DNA of 64,000 nucleotides from Siphonodentalium dalli (Eukaryota > Mollusca > Scaphopoda > Gadilida > Siphonodentaliidae), in NCBI GenBank assembly GCA_032622095.1, contig CP136066.1, positions 106,291,319 through 106,355,318 on the forward strand, read 5' to 3'. A program made the translations under genes and the position numbers. How positions within the stretch are numbered: the stretch's first letter is position 1; each line of letters starts with the position of its first letter. The notes beneath the pieces are model-generated. The model worked only from the letters and a program-made list of their open reading frames with translations. It was not told the origin of the DNA and searched no databases. Positions 24,693 through 35,108 of this stretch are shown here, piece by piece.

Positions 24693-24743
24693 TTGCCGAG
24701 TACCGAGTACCTGACTTGAAGCAGAAATGCTTGATCAATTCCA

Positions 24744-24905
24744 ACTGGTGGCGCAAGCTTTACAATTGTTGGAAATTACCAACTTAACCCCCCCCCCCCC
24801 CCCCCCCCCCCACCCACCCAATGAAGGAAAATTCAAACTGCAGGTGACTATTGTTTAGTCCAAAATGTTGACCGAGGTACCATAGCAAAATATTCCACTT
24901 TTGGA
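24744..24905. repeat. Dispersed repeat with poly-C tract, copy 1
   Basis: TTGTTGGAAATTACCAACTT is followed by a run of about 25 C residues and then AATGAAGGAAAATTCAAACT. The copy at 54660-54840 has the same order. Confidence 0.75.
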
Positions 24906-25317
24906 TTAAAAACAACAACTTTGATGCTAAATACTGGTTGAACTATTGGGACAATTTAAACTTTATTTGGTTTGATCTGTGTCAGCCAAACCAACATGCA
25001 CCCCACCCTTCCCCCTTAAAGCCATGACACACCCCACTACCCCCACACCCTGTCACCACGACCCAGTTCTAGACATGTAATAACACTAGTACAGGTATAT
25101 TAATTGCCATCACTTCAATATAGGGACTCTTGTTTCATTTATAACAATTATGCAAGTGATGTAGACACGACAGATTCCATGTACAAATAGGCCCTTAGCA
25201 TCTCTTCAATATAGGGAGCCTAATTTCATTAAGAATAACTAGATTGTCATGCAATCTAGCCCTCTTATATCGATTGCAATATAATACTCATATTGGACGG
25301 ACCACGAGACAAAGACC

Positions 25318-26345
25318 TATTAATTGGGTCAAGCCTCCCAATGTATTAAACGGCAGAATGCCATTGATTGCGAAGTGAATTATCCATTATTGAATAGTGA
25401 TAGTTGTAATGTGTAATATATTTCCTACCAGCGGAGTTCTGTGCAATCCATGGAAACGAATGGTTTAGAATCATGTGACAGTAGTATCACCAGTCTAAAG
25501 ATTTTTTTCCCAATAGTGTTGACTGTAGATATTACGGACTGATCTAAAGTTTCCTATAATTTCCTGACTGGTGTTTTTCTCGTGGTTTTATAGCTTGGTT
25601 TAATGTTTTCTACAGTGTTATTTTCTCAGTCGTGGAATGGTTTATAGTGGTTTCCTATAGTTTCTTGGATTGGTTGATGCTGACTTGGTTTATAATTTTG
25701 GAATGTTTCCATTGTGTTTTTGGCTCAGGTGGTACAGACTGTTTTGAAGTACATGTATCTTCTTGATCCAGCAAGCTTCCAATTAAGGTGAGCTGTTGAT
25801 TATTTAATTACAGTAATGCCCTATTAATCGACTCCTTAACCACAGCATAATTATGGGTAACTTTTCAGGATTTAGTCAGAAATATGGCTTGCTGCCATTC
25901 ATCGGAAAGCTCTCCCCGAGAGCTTTCCGATGAATGGCAACAAGCCATATTTCCGACTAAATCCTGAAAAGTTACCCATAATTATGCTGTGGTTAAGGAG
26001 ACGATTACTTAGGGCATTACTGCACATGTATCTTCTTGATCCAGCAAGCTTCCAATTAAGGTGAGCTGTTGATTATTTAATTATCTAAGGCTTATTAATT
26101 GTGTCAATTGGTGAATTTGCTTTCCAATGTATTTATTGCGAAGTGAATTATCCAATACGGTTTTACCAAGTAGTGATAGTTGTAATGTGGAATATATTTC
26201 CTACCGTTGGAGTTTGGTTGGTTTGCAATCAAATAGAAATAAATGGTTTGGTATCAAGTGATGGTTGTCTCTCAGGTGACTGGTCTAAAGATATTTCCCC
26301 AATAATGTTGACTGGAGATAGTCCGGACTAGTCTAAAGTTTTCTA
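25318..26345. repeat. Diverged direct duplication, units ~775 bp apart
   Basis: Segments 25318-25560 and 26094-26345 align along their length (GCGAAGTGAATTATCCA, GATAGTTGTAATGTG, GGTCTAAAG or GTCTAAAG, CTAAAGTTT). Between them lie a much younger ~60-bp direct repeat and MITE copy 5. Confidence 0.8.
25811..26022. mobile_element. Family A foldback MITE, copy 5 (212 bp)
   Basis: A full palindrome starting CAGTAATGCCCTATTAATC with TA on the left; on the right the target TA has decayed to CA. The element is flanked by near-identical ~60-bp direct repeats (25747-25810 and 26023-26083), far longer than a transposition footprint. Confidence 0.92.
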
Positions 26346-26392
26346 CCGGTATAGTGGTGTTTTCCTATAGTTTTCAGGCATCTGTTAGCGCG

Positions 26393-26600
26393 ATTACTTG
26401 AATAAATGTCAACCAATTTTATTCATATTTAGTATATGGCTCTCTCATAGCAATATCTTGATCAAGTTCGAAAACCAGATTTGTCGGATCCGTTTTACAT
26501 GAGTTACAGCCCTTAGTTTGTCTATTTTTAAAAATCAATTTTCGGAAATTTTAGGTCTGTTTAATAGCATGATAACTTGAACAAACTTCTATAATGGGGT
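26393..26600 (+). repeat. Tandem-monomer repeat (family I)
   Basis: One monomer and part of a second: GTCAACCAATTTTATTCATA, AAGTTCGAAAACCAGATTTG, TTACAGCCCTTAGTTTGTCT. It is the same family as 34487-35010. Confidence 0.75.
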
Positions 26601-26674
26601 CAAATTTAGCTCTGACCAGTAGGTTTTTGTTTGAAGATGATCAATGGACTCCAGACAGGTAGTAACAAACTTAT

Positions 26675-26950
26675 TATACCCCCCCGCAACGAAGTTAGGG
26701 GGGGGTATACTGGAGTCAGCTTGTCCGTCCGTCCGTCCGTCCGTCGTCAGCCCGTGGACACAAATTTGTCCGGAGTTTTTCTCAGTCGTATTTTTATCAA
26801 TTTCCGTGAAACTTGGCACAGACATCAATCACCATGGGAACCTGTGCACCTACGATTATGACGTCTGTCGGACTTTTTTGGTGGAGTTATCCCCCCCTTT
26901 TTCGACTTAGACATTTATCGCAACATGTATACTTTTGTCCGAGCTTTTAT
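26675..26950 (+). repeat. Hairpin-headed element, TATACCCCCC family (F)
   Basis: The head TATACCCCCCCGCAACG pairs with GTTAGGGGGGGGTATA, then comes a CCGT microsatellite and one monomer (CCATGGGAACCTGTGCACC, ATTATGACGTCTGTC). It ends at TTTTAT, where the next element starts. Confidence 0.8.
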
Positions 26951-27520
26951 TAGCTCACCTGAGACGAAGTCTCCGGTGGAGCTATAGTCATCACTCCTCG
27001 TCCGTCGTCCGTCCGTGCGTCCGTCTGTCCGTCTGTCCGTCTGTCCGTCCGTCCGTCCGTCAAACTTTTTTTAAGCATCTTCTCCTCTGAAACCATCATA
27101 CCGAATTGGTTCATATTTGGTGTGGATGTTCCCTAGGTGACTCTCATTCAGATTTGTTCAAATGAGGTCACTGGGTCAAATAGTTGCGAAGCCAGGGCTA
27201 TAACTCTATTCCTCCATAGTAATTCTTACAACGACTTCTTGTTCAGAACCATTGGGCCGATTTAGCTAATATTTGGTATGGAGGGTCCTTGGGTCACTGG
27301 TGTTCAGATTTGTTCAAATGAGGTCACCCGGCCAATTAGTTGAGAAATCAGGGCCATAACTCATAGTAATTCTTACAATGACTTCTTCTAAAAAAATATT
27401 TGGCCGATTTAGCTTATATTTGGTACAGAGATACCTTGGGTGACTGGGGTTCAGATTTGTTCAAATGGGGTCACTGGGTCAAATAGAGGCAGAGCCAGGG
27501 ACATAACTTTAAAAAGAAAC
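26951..27520 (+). repeat. Hairpin-headed element, TAGCTCACCTGAG family (G)
   Basis: The head TAGCTCACC pairs with GGTGGAGCTA across GAGACGAAGTCTC. A CCGT/CTGT microsatellite follows (27000-27061), then three ~150-bp monomers with TTCAGATTTGTTCAAATG and GAAGCCAGGG(C/A)(T/C)ATAACT. Confidence 0.85.
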
Positions 27521-28023
27521 AAATTAATTTTTGCATTTTGACCTTTAATTTTTGTTTAGGACACATCACAGCCTCATATTTCTTACCTAGATTTTTCTTA
27601 GCATGTTCTTCATCTGTATGGATTTTGGTATTGTTTATTTAACCCCTTCCACTCTTGTTTTGATATAGAATTCATCCAAGACAGGATTACTCAAACATTT
27701 TTCATCTGATCAACACCAAATTTGGTATATTAATTTTTGACACTTATATACAGATCAAGTTAAAATATGGGTTTGATCCGATATATTTTAACAGAGTTAT
27801 GGCCCTTTATAATTCACACCTCTTTGCTATGCACTATTAATTTTTAAGAGAACACTGAAGCCTCTATTATTGAAAAAGCCAATTTATCATAGTGTGGTCA
27901 CCCGATACTCTTGCTAAGACTGCTTGCTTCAGACCAGTTTACCATCTGTCATTACAAGACATGACATTAGCTAAACAACTATTCTACATGAGTCTACAAG
28001 GAATAGTCCATTGTTCATTTCTC

Positions 28024-28165
28024 CAAGCCTGGACATAGTGTGTCTGACATTTGCAGAATGAAGTCTCCAGATGGTGAATTTAGTGTTGCTACCCCATACA
28101 GCAGGCTAGCATCACCAAATACACCCTCAATTACCTTATTCTGCTTAGGCCTCATCTTCTGGGAC
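28024..28165. mobile_element. Family B element, left terminal repeat only
   Basis: It begins CAAGCCTGGACATAGTGTG, with the palindrome GCAGAATGAAGTCTCCAG to TTATTCTGC, then GGCCTCATCTTCTGG. Family similarity stops there, leaving a solo arm. Confidence 0.8.
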
Positions 28166-28542
28166 AATTTTTTTAAAAACATGTTTTAAAATTTGAAAAA
28201 AAGTGACACCATTATATATAACATCTGCAGAGTTATGAAACTTTACTCTTTAATGAAATTATGGAAACATTCCACCCTCCCCCACCTTCCCACTCCCACA
28301 TGGCCCAGGCTCAACCCTGCCATCAACCAACATCCCTTCCAAGCCATATCACCTCTCAATTTAATACCTCTCACCACAGAGGCATATATATCTGTAAAGG
28401 TACAGGTCATTAATTATATAAACTGGCCAGATGACATGTATTATTCTAATCTAAACATATCTGTAGCAATTTAACAACAAACTGGTGCTTCCATTAGGTG
28501 ATGACTGACATTCAATGATACTGTGAATGGCTTTGATTTCTT

Positions 28543-29350
28543 CAAGTCTGGAAATAGTGTGTCTGACATTTACATAGTGAGGTCCCCAGATGGTGAATTT
28601 AGTGTTGCTACCCCATACAACATGCTAGCATCACCAAATACACCCGCCAGGGACCTAATTCTGCTTAGTCCTCATCTTCTGGGAAGTATCCTAAGTATCA
28701 AATTGACAGTTTGATTTAGTCACTTTTTCCACCTGTTCAGTTTCAATGTCCCCCTAATTTGCAGAAGATAAAATGCATAATTGAGGTGCTCAATGGGTGT
28801 GTATCACCAACTTCAACTGTAGGACTTCATTGATATAGTCACTTTTTTCCACCTGTTCAGTTTCAATGTCCCCCTAATTTGCAGAAGATAAAATGCATAA
28901 TTGAGGTGCTCAATGGGTGTGTATCACCAACTTCAACTGAAGGACTTCAATCTGTTCCTTGGTTTTATTGGCCATTGAGGCCTAATCAGCAGTCTAGCAT
29001 CACCAAATACACTAGCCAGGGTCCTCATTCTGCTTAGGCCTCATCTTCTGGGAAGTATATAGGCACTTAAATTGACATATTTACTTACTTTAGCCCTTCT
29101 GTTTAGTTTCTATATCCCCTAATTTGTGAATATAAAATGCATAATTGAGGTGCCCAATGGGTGCACATCACCAACTTTAACTGGAGAACTTCAATCTAAT
29201 GCTATGTCTCCCATAGCAGTTGAGGCCTACACAGAATGAGGTCCCCAGAGGGTGAATTTGGTGATGCTAGCCCGCATTGCAGGATTGTGTCATTAAATTC
29301 ACCCTTTGGGGACCTCATTCTGCAAATGTCAGACACTATGTTCAGGCTTG
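28543..29350. mobile_element. Family B composite element
   Basis: It starts CAAGTCTGGAAATAGTGTG and ends ATGTTCAGGCTTG, nearly twice the usual length. It contains three hairpin or partial hairpin regions (near 28572, 28990 and 29235) and two tandem copies of a ~120-bp internal block (28716-28955). No target duplication is apparent, consistent with recombination between copies. Confidence 0.82.
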
Positions 29351-29524
29351 TCTGTTCGAATATTATGTTCTTAACCACCAGTATCCAGTTGAACTCATTA
29401 TACCCTGATTTTGCAAAGAAAACTTGGGGGGTATATTGGATTTAATTTGTCAGTCTCTATTTCAGACTGTTCTCCCATCCATCCATCTGTCAATATGTCT
29501 CTATCCGTCCATCAATTGTTTTCT

Positions 29525-30375
29525 TCTCCAGATACATATTAAAGACCAAATGGGTTTATATATTTAGGTGTGGATGTCCCCCAGGTGACTCACATTCAGA
29601 TTTGTTCAAATGAGTTCATCAGGTCAAATAGGTGAGAAGTCAGGGCCATAACTCTTTCCTTCCATAGTAATTCTTAAAACAATTTCTTCTCAAGAACCAT
29701 CTGGACTATTTAGATTATGTTTGGTATGGATGGTCCTTCGGTGACTGGGGTTTAGATTTTTTCAGATTTGGGGTCATTTTAGGAAAATCAGTTAAGTTCA
29801 ACTCTTAAAATCTAATGTCTGAAATTACCAAATGAATGGATCTCATAGATGGGGATTCATGTTTGTTCAAATAGGGGCGGAGATAAGAGATTTAATTATC
29901 AACCAGCCACCCTACCTGTGCTCCGCCGGAGCTATAGTCATCACTCCTCGTCCGTCCATCGTCTGTCCGTCCATCTGTCCGACAACAATTATTTGAACAT
30001 CTTCTCCTCTGGAACCATAAGACCAAATGGGTCAAATAGTTGCGAAGCCAGGGCCATAACTCTTTCCCACCATAGTAATTCTTTTAAACATCTTCAGAAC
30101 ATTAAGACCGAATGGTTTCATATTTGGTGTGGATGTTCCCTAGGTGACTCACATTCAGATTTGTTCAAATGAGTTCACTTGAAATAGTTGCGAAGCCAGG
30201 GCCATAACTCTTTCCCTCCATAGTATTCTTAAAGTGACTTCTTCTCAAATACCATCAGGCTATATGGGTTCATATTTGGTATGAAGGATCCTTGGGTGAC
30301 TGGGGTTCAGATTTGTTCAAATCAGGTCACTGGGTCAAATGTGGGCGGGGCCAGGGACATAACTCCAAATTTTTT
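29525..30375 (+). repeat. Family G elements, two partial copies
   Basis: 29525-29800 has monomers without a head; 29921-30375 has a truncated head (CCGGAGCTATAGTCATCACT), the CCGT tract and three monomers. Confidence 0.8.
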
Positions 30376-30512
30376 GTTTTAGATTTAACTCTTTAGATAT
30401 CTACTTCTTTTAAAGTGATTATGAAAAGTTCTGACTGTTGTGGTCTCCAGAGTCCCAGTCTTATCAGTCTTTGCAGTCTGGTGAGCGACCCCACAGTCAT
30501 TGACTGTCTTGT

Positions 30513-31022
30513 TCCTACATTTTTCGGTCAATTTTTTTAAAACGTGGCACAGATATTTAGTACCATGGGAACTTGTGCACCTGCGATTATGACGTCTGTC
30601 CGACATTTTTTGGTGGAGTTATCGCCCTTTTTCGACTTAGAAACTTTTTTTGCAACATGCATAAATTTGTCCGAGCTTTTATTCCTACATTTTTCGGTCA
30701 ATGTTTTTTAATCTTGGCACTGATATTTAGTACCATGGGAACCTGTGCACCTGCGATTATGACGTCTGTCCGACATATTTTGTGTGGAGTTATTCCCCTT
30801 TTTCGACTTAGAATTTTTTTCGCAACATACATAATTTTGTCCAAGCTTTTATTCCTACATTTTTTGGTCAATAGGTTTAAGATTAGGGTTATGGTTGTAC
30901 ACCTGCAATGGGAACTGTTATTTTATTATTTTAACTAAATGTTTACTGACATGTGAAACATCTTAGTATTTTAAAAACAGGGGGGTATCCGTAGTCCCAT
31001 TGGAACAGTCACACCTCTAGTT
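30513..31022 (+). repeat. Family F element, headless, two ~175-bp monomers
   Basis: TTCCTACATTTTTCGGTCAA and ACCATGGGAACCTGTGCACC recur in tandem (30513-30690 and 30690-30865). The end reads GTCACACCTCTAGTTT. Confidence 0.8.
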
Positions 31023-31180
31023 TATTTTGATTCCAAACATAGATATAAGGTATAACATTATTGAAATTGCCTATCGGGTGCCGATGAAATGTAATAGATT
31101 CCAGGTGCCCTGAAGAATGAATAATAAGTAGCCGGGTGCCGTGAATAAGGAAGTTTAAAGGTGAACTAAACTTAACTTTT

Positions 31181-31710
31181 TATGTTTACCCATACCATAG
31201 TATGGTAAACATAGTGTCGTTGTCCGGATTGACCACTCGTCGTTCGTCCGTCTGTCTGTCCGTCTGTCTGTCTCTCTCTCCGTAGACACTTTACGAGTAA
31301 TGCGATAACTCAAACATTTTCTATCCGATCGGAACCAAATTTTGTATATGGGTTTCTCAGCCCAAAATACAGATCGAGTTCGAATTTGGGTTTGATCCGA
31401 GTTTTTGTTACAGAGTTATGGCCCTTTTTCGACTTAGAATTCACGCATTCTGTCATAACTCGAACATTTTTCATCTGATTGGAAACAAATTTGGTATGTG
31501 AGTTTCACAACCCATAATACAGATCGAGTTCGAATATGGGTTTGATCCGATTTATTTTAAAGGAGTTATGACCTTTTTTCGAAAAATAAAATTAAAAAAA
31601 AAATTTAACAAAACAAAAATTATTAAAATTTTTGTTTTAACTTTTATAATATTAATAAAAAAATAGTTTTATTAAAAACAAAAAAGTCATTGACACTTTC
31701 ATTTGTTTTC
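31181..31710 (+). repeat. Hairpin-headed element, CCATAGTATGG family (J), copy 1
   Basis: The head TGTTTACCCATACCATAG pairs with TATGGTAAACA, then comes a GTCCGTCTGTC microsatellite and monomers with GATCGGAACCAAATTTTGTA, AGATCGAGTTCGAAT and GGAGTTATG. An AT-rich tract leads to GTCATTGACACTTTCATTT at 31687. Confidence 0.85.
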
Positions 31711-32186
31711 ATTTAGGTATTGATGATTGTGATACAAGTTGATAAAAAGGTTCCCAATGTGTCCCTTTAATTTTTTTTTACTTTTGTAATAAAAAGAAAT
31801 TAAATTAAAAAAAAGTTTATTGACACTTCATTTATTTTCATTTAGATATCCAGTTCTTACATCTGCTATCTTTATAAAGGTCTGAGTGATCCCAACAATG
31901 CTTTGTACACTGGGTGTAACATAACCTACCCAGGACATGTAAAATTTCTAAAATCCACATGTTATAAGAGCAAGGTCTCCCAGGAGGCTAGTGATAACAG
32001 ATACCACAGACACTATTAGCCCCATTTTCAATATATATTGTGCTCCTAGGTATCTGATTCCATCATATAAACGACCTGTTGTCAAGTTGTCTTGCTAATT
32101 TGCTATTATGTTTGTGGGGCTGCTGAATTGCTATGGTGTTGGTAGGGCAAACTGATGCTGTTGAGAAAAATTACAGATATTTTTAT

Positions 32187-32340
32187 GTGTACTTATACAT
32201 TGTATGGTACACATAGTGTTGACATGCAGATTTCACCACTCATCGATTGTAAATTGTCTGCTGTCTGTCTGTCTGTAGAAACTTTACACATGGTGCAATC
32301 GGTACCAAATTTTGTACATGGCCTTTAGAAAAAAATGAAA
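32187..32340 (+). repeat. Family J, copy 2, truncated
   Basis: The head TGTGTACTTATACATTG with TGTATGGTACACA, a CTGT tract, then a short monomer piece (CGGTACCAAATTTTGTACAT). Confidence 0.75.
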
Positions 32341-32636
32341 AACAAAAATTGTTTTTTATAATTTTTTTAGATTGAACTTGTATATAAATCATTCTAATTT
32401 TTCATTTCCAGGTTTTTGATAAAGCACCTCTCACACCCTATCATTTTTGGTACTGATCAGTTGATCGATTTGTAAAATATTAACCTCATTTACCCATTCC
32501 ATGTCATTTAATCTTTTCCATTATTATATAACTATATTATTTCGATAACTGACATTGCAAATTGCAACAACAGAAATAGAACTGCTTACAATATGGAAGT
32601 GGTGACAGGCTATAGTTTTGATGTTATATTAACCCT

Positions 32637-32822
32637 TCTCTTTTGACCCATAAATTCAAATAATTTGTGTTATTATGTACATTTGTCTATACTACTTTAG
32701 TACAGCATACTCTATAATTCAATATCAAAACTCTAGATTATGGTTCTGATCATAGCAATTAATTATCGCCAAGGGATGGGTTAAACATCTGCCGATCGTG
32801 ATCGGCCTCTCGTTACAATTAG
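32637..32822. repeat. Dispersed repeat ending in a GCCGATCGTGATCGGC palindrome, copy 1
   Basis: TTAACCC near the start and CGCCAAGGGATGGGTTAAAC to CGGCCTCTCGTTA at the end are shared with 58051-58207. Confidence 0.75.
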
Positions 32823-32830
32823 TGATTTTG

Positions 32831-33960
32831 AAATAAACACTTCTAAAAAAAAGTCACCCTCATATAATGCTCTTTATCCCCTATGTTATTCGCCTAGTCA
32901 CATTGAAATTTTGAACGAATTGAGAACATGGTAAATGCAGTACATTGTAAGAGTCAATTATCTGGACGATGTTCTAACTTTCTTCTGAATGTTAATTGCT
33001 TAATTGGAAAATTTGCTATTTTAAAAAAATCACACGTTCAACTTTGGCACTCAACATAATCGCGTGTTGATGGTTTAACTGCGTGATCAGTTGTTGAGTT
33101 GTTGTTAAGTGTCACCGGACTTATTTTTGCAGGGGATTTTATTGACTTGACCCGTTGTTAATCTGGGAATTTAGGAGCATGATTTTGAACTACCCCATAT
33201 CTACCTGTATTCCACTGCATTCACTCGAAAGGACCCCTGCCCCTTATGGCAGACCAAAAAGTGTTATCACCATAGATTTGTTGAATGCAAACAACCCCGC
33301 AAATCAGGTGCTCGAAGGATGTGTGTTTCACCGAATACGACAAGAAAACTCGGCCACTTTCAAGAAACTGGCAATGGGAAAGAACACTTCAAATTTGGAT
33401 AGTCTTCCCTTCCCGTAGCCAGTTTCTTGACAATGAGTTTTCTTATCACAGTTGGTGAAAAAATAAACATTATACGAGAGACATGCATTACAGAGGTGTT
33501 TACAACAAACTCATCTATGGCGATAACCCTTGTGTGGTCCACCATATGAATGCAGTTGACCAAATATGGGGGTGGTTTAAAATCGTACCCCTAAATTCCC
33601 ACAGAGTGGCAACTGGCCAAGATCAAGAAAATCCCAGGCAGTAATAAGGCCGGGCCGGGCCACTTAAGAAACACTGAGCACCCAGTTAACCGATGAACAT
33701 GCAATTCTGTTGAGTGTCAAAGTTGAAAGTGTGATTTTCGAAAACGGCAAATTTTTCAATCAAGTTGAAGATTAGAAAAGGTTTTCATTAGAAGAAGGTT
33801 AGAAAAATCGTTGCAATAATTGACTACCCCAAGTACTACAAATACCATGTTCTCAATTCTTTCAAAATTTCAACTTGATCTGGTGAATAACATACCGGTA
33901 GGAGATATAGGGTATTATATGAGGGGGGGGGGGAACTTACTTTCTTTGAGGTGTTTATAT
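32831..33960. mobile_element. Long imperfect palindrome, ~1.13 kb, arms ~550 bp
   Basis: Left arm 32831-33385 and right arm 33409-33960 match in inverted orientation with many substitutions and small indels. Matching pairs run all along: CCTCATATAATGCTC with its counterpart at ~33915, GAATTGAGAACATGG with 33851-33865, AACTTTGGCACTCAAC with 33715-33730, GGGAATTTAGGAGCATG with 33586-33600, and CTTTCAAGAAACTGGC with 33418-33431. The loop near 33386-33408 is about 24 bp. A transcript would fold into a very long hairpin. No terminal target duplication was resolved; it may be a foldback transposon or an inverted duplication. Confidence 0.8.
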
Positions 33961-34106
33961 ACTTTCTGCTTGAAACAAAGGACTTGATTGGTTAAAGAAT
34001 TGTGGATGCCTGATGCAGAATAATTAACAGTGCTCAGGGCTTGCCACCTCTACATTTAGAAAACAAAGGTGTAAATATTTATGGCAGACGATAAGAATTG
34101 TATATA

Positions 34107-34307
34107 CAGTAATGCTCTAAATAATCAACTCCTTAACCACAGCAGAATTATGGGTAACTTTTCAGGATTTAGTCGGAAATATGGCTTGTTGCCATTCATT
34201 GGAAAGCTCTGGAAAGCTCTCACCGAGAGCTTTCCGATGAATGGCAATAAGCCATATTTCCCATAATTCTGCTGTGGTTAAGGAGTCGATTATTTAGAGC
34301 ATTCATG
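34107..34307. mobile_element. Family A foldback MITE, copy 6 (201 bp)
   Basis: Both arms carry the GCTCTAAATAATC variant; TA flanks are present. Part of the right arm is deleted between the CCATATTTC and CCATAATTCTGC blocks, and the end reads CATTCATG instead of CATTACTG. Confidence 0.9.
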
Positions 34308-34486
34308 TAGTTGAATATGAGAATTAGCAATTAATGTGGCAAGCCCCAGGTTAAGATGAATAAAAAAAGAACAGCTGAGAATTTGATGTGATTGATAGGT
34401 ATTAAATAAATGAATTGTATATAAGAAATATGTATGTGGTTGAGAATTAAATAGATATTTTGAATGGAGGAAATATCGCTTGGTGA

Positions 34487-35010
34487 CACATACGTCAACC
34501 AATTTCATTCATACTTGGAATATGGATCTTTCATAACAATATCTCGAACAAGTTCGAAAACCAGATTTGTCCTATACTTTTTACCTGAGTTACGGCCCTT
34601 AGTTTGTCTGACTTGAACAATTGTCAGCCGATGACATTCATATTTGCAATGTGGACCTATCACAACAATATCACGATTGAATTCGATAACCAGGTTTGCC
34701 CGATTTATTTTACCTGAGTTATGGCTCTTTAAATAGTTTGTCTATTTTTAGCAATTTTATTACCTTTAGTGCAAAAATTTGAAAAAATGAGAAACTGATT
34801 ACATTCATAATTGATATGTGGACCTATGACTAAAATATCACAATCGAGTTCAAAAACCAGTTTTGCCAGATTTATTTGACCTGTGTTACGGCCCTTAGTT
34901 TGTCTATTTTTTTAGCAATTTTATCACCGTTTAATAGTGCAAAAACTTGAACAAATGTCAACCAATTCCATTCATATATGGTATATGTATCTTTCCCAAC
35001 AATATCTTAA
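34487..35010 (+). repeat. Tandem-monomer array, family I
   Basis: About four ~150-bp monomers with CAACCAATTTCATTCATA, ACAATATC(T/A)CGA and TACGGCCCTTAGTTTGTCT. Headless. It abuts a TTAACCCTTTCAGTGCC MITE start. Confidence 0.8.
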
Positions 35011-35108
35011 CCCTTTCAGTGCCAAATCCGATGTTTGTATCAACCCATATTTCCTTGATCATTTTTCAAATTTATTGATTATAATAAAAAACTCGACCAG
35101 AGCCATTT

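Noticed and set aside
33155-33418. 87-codon frame
   Set aside because: It lies in the left arm of the 1.13-kb palindrome; the right arm lacks the equivalent frame.
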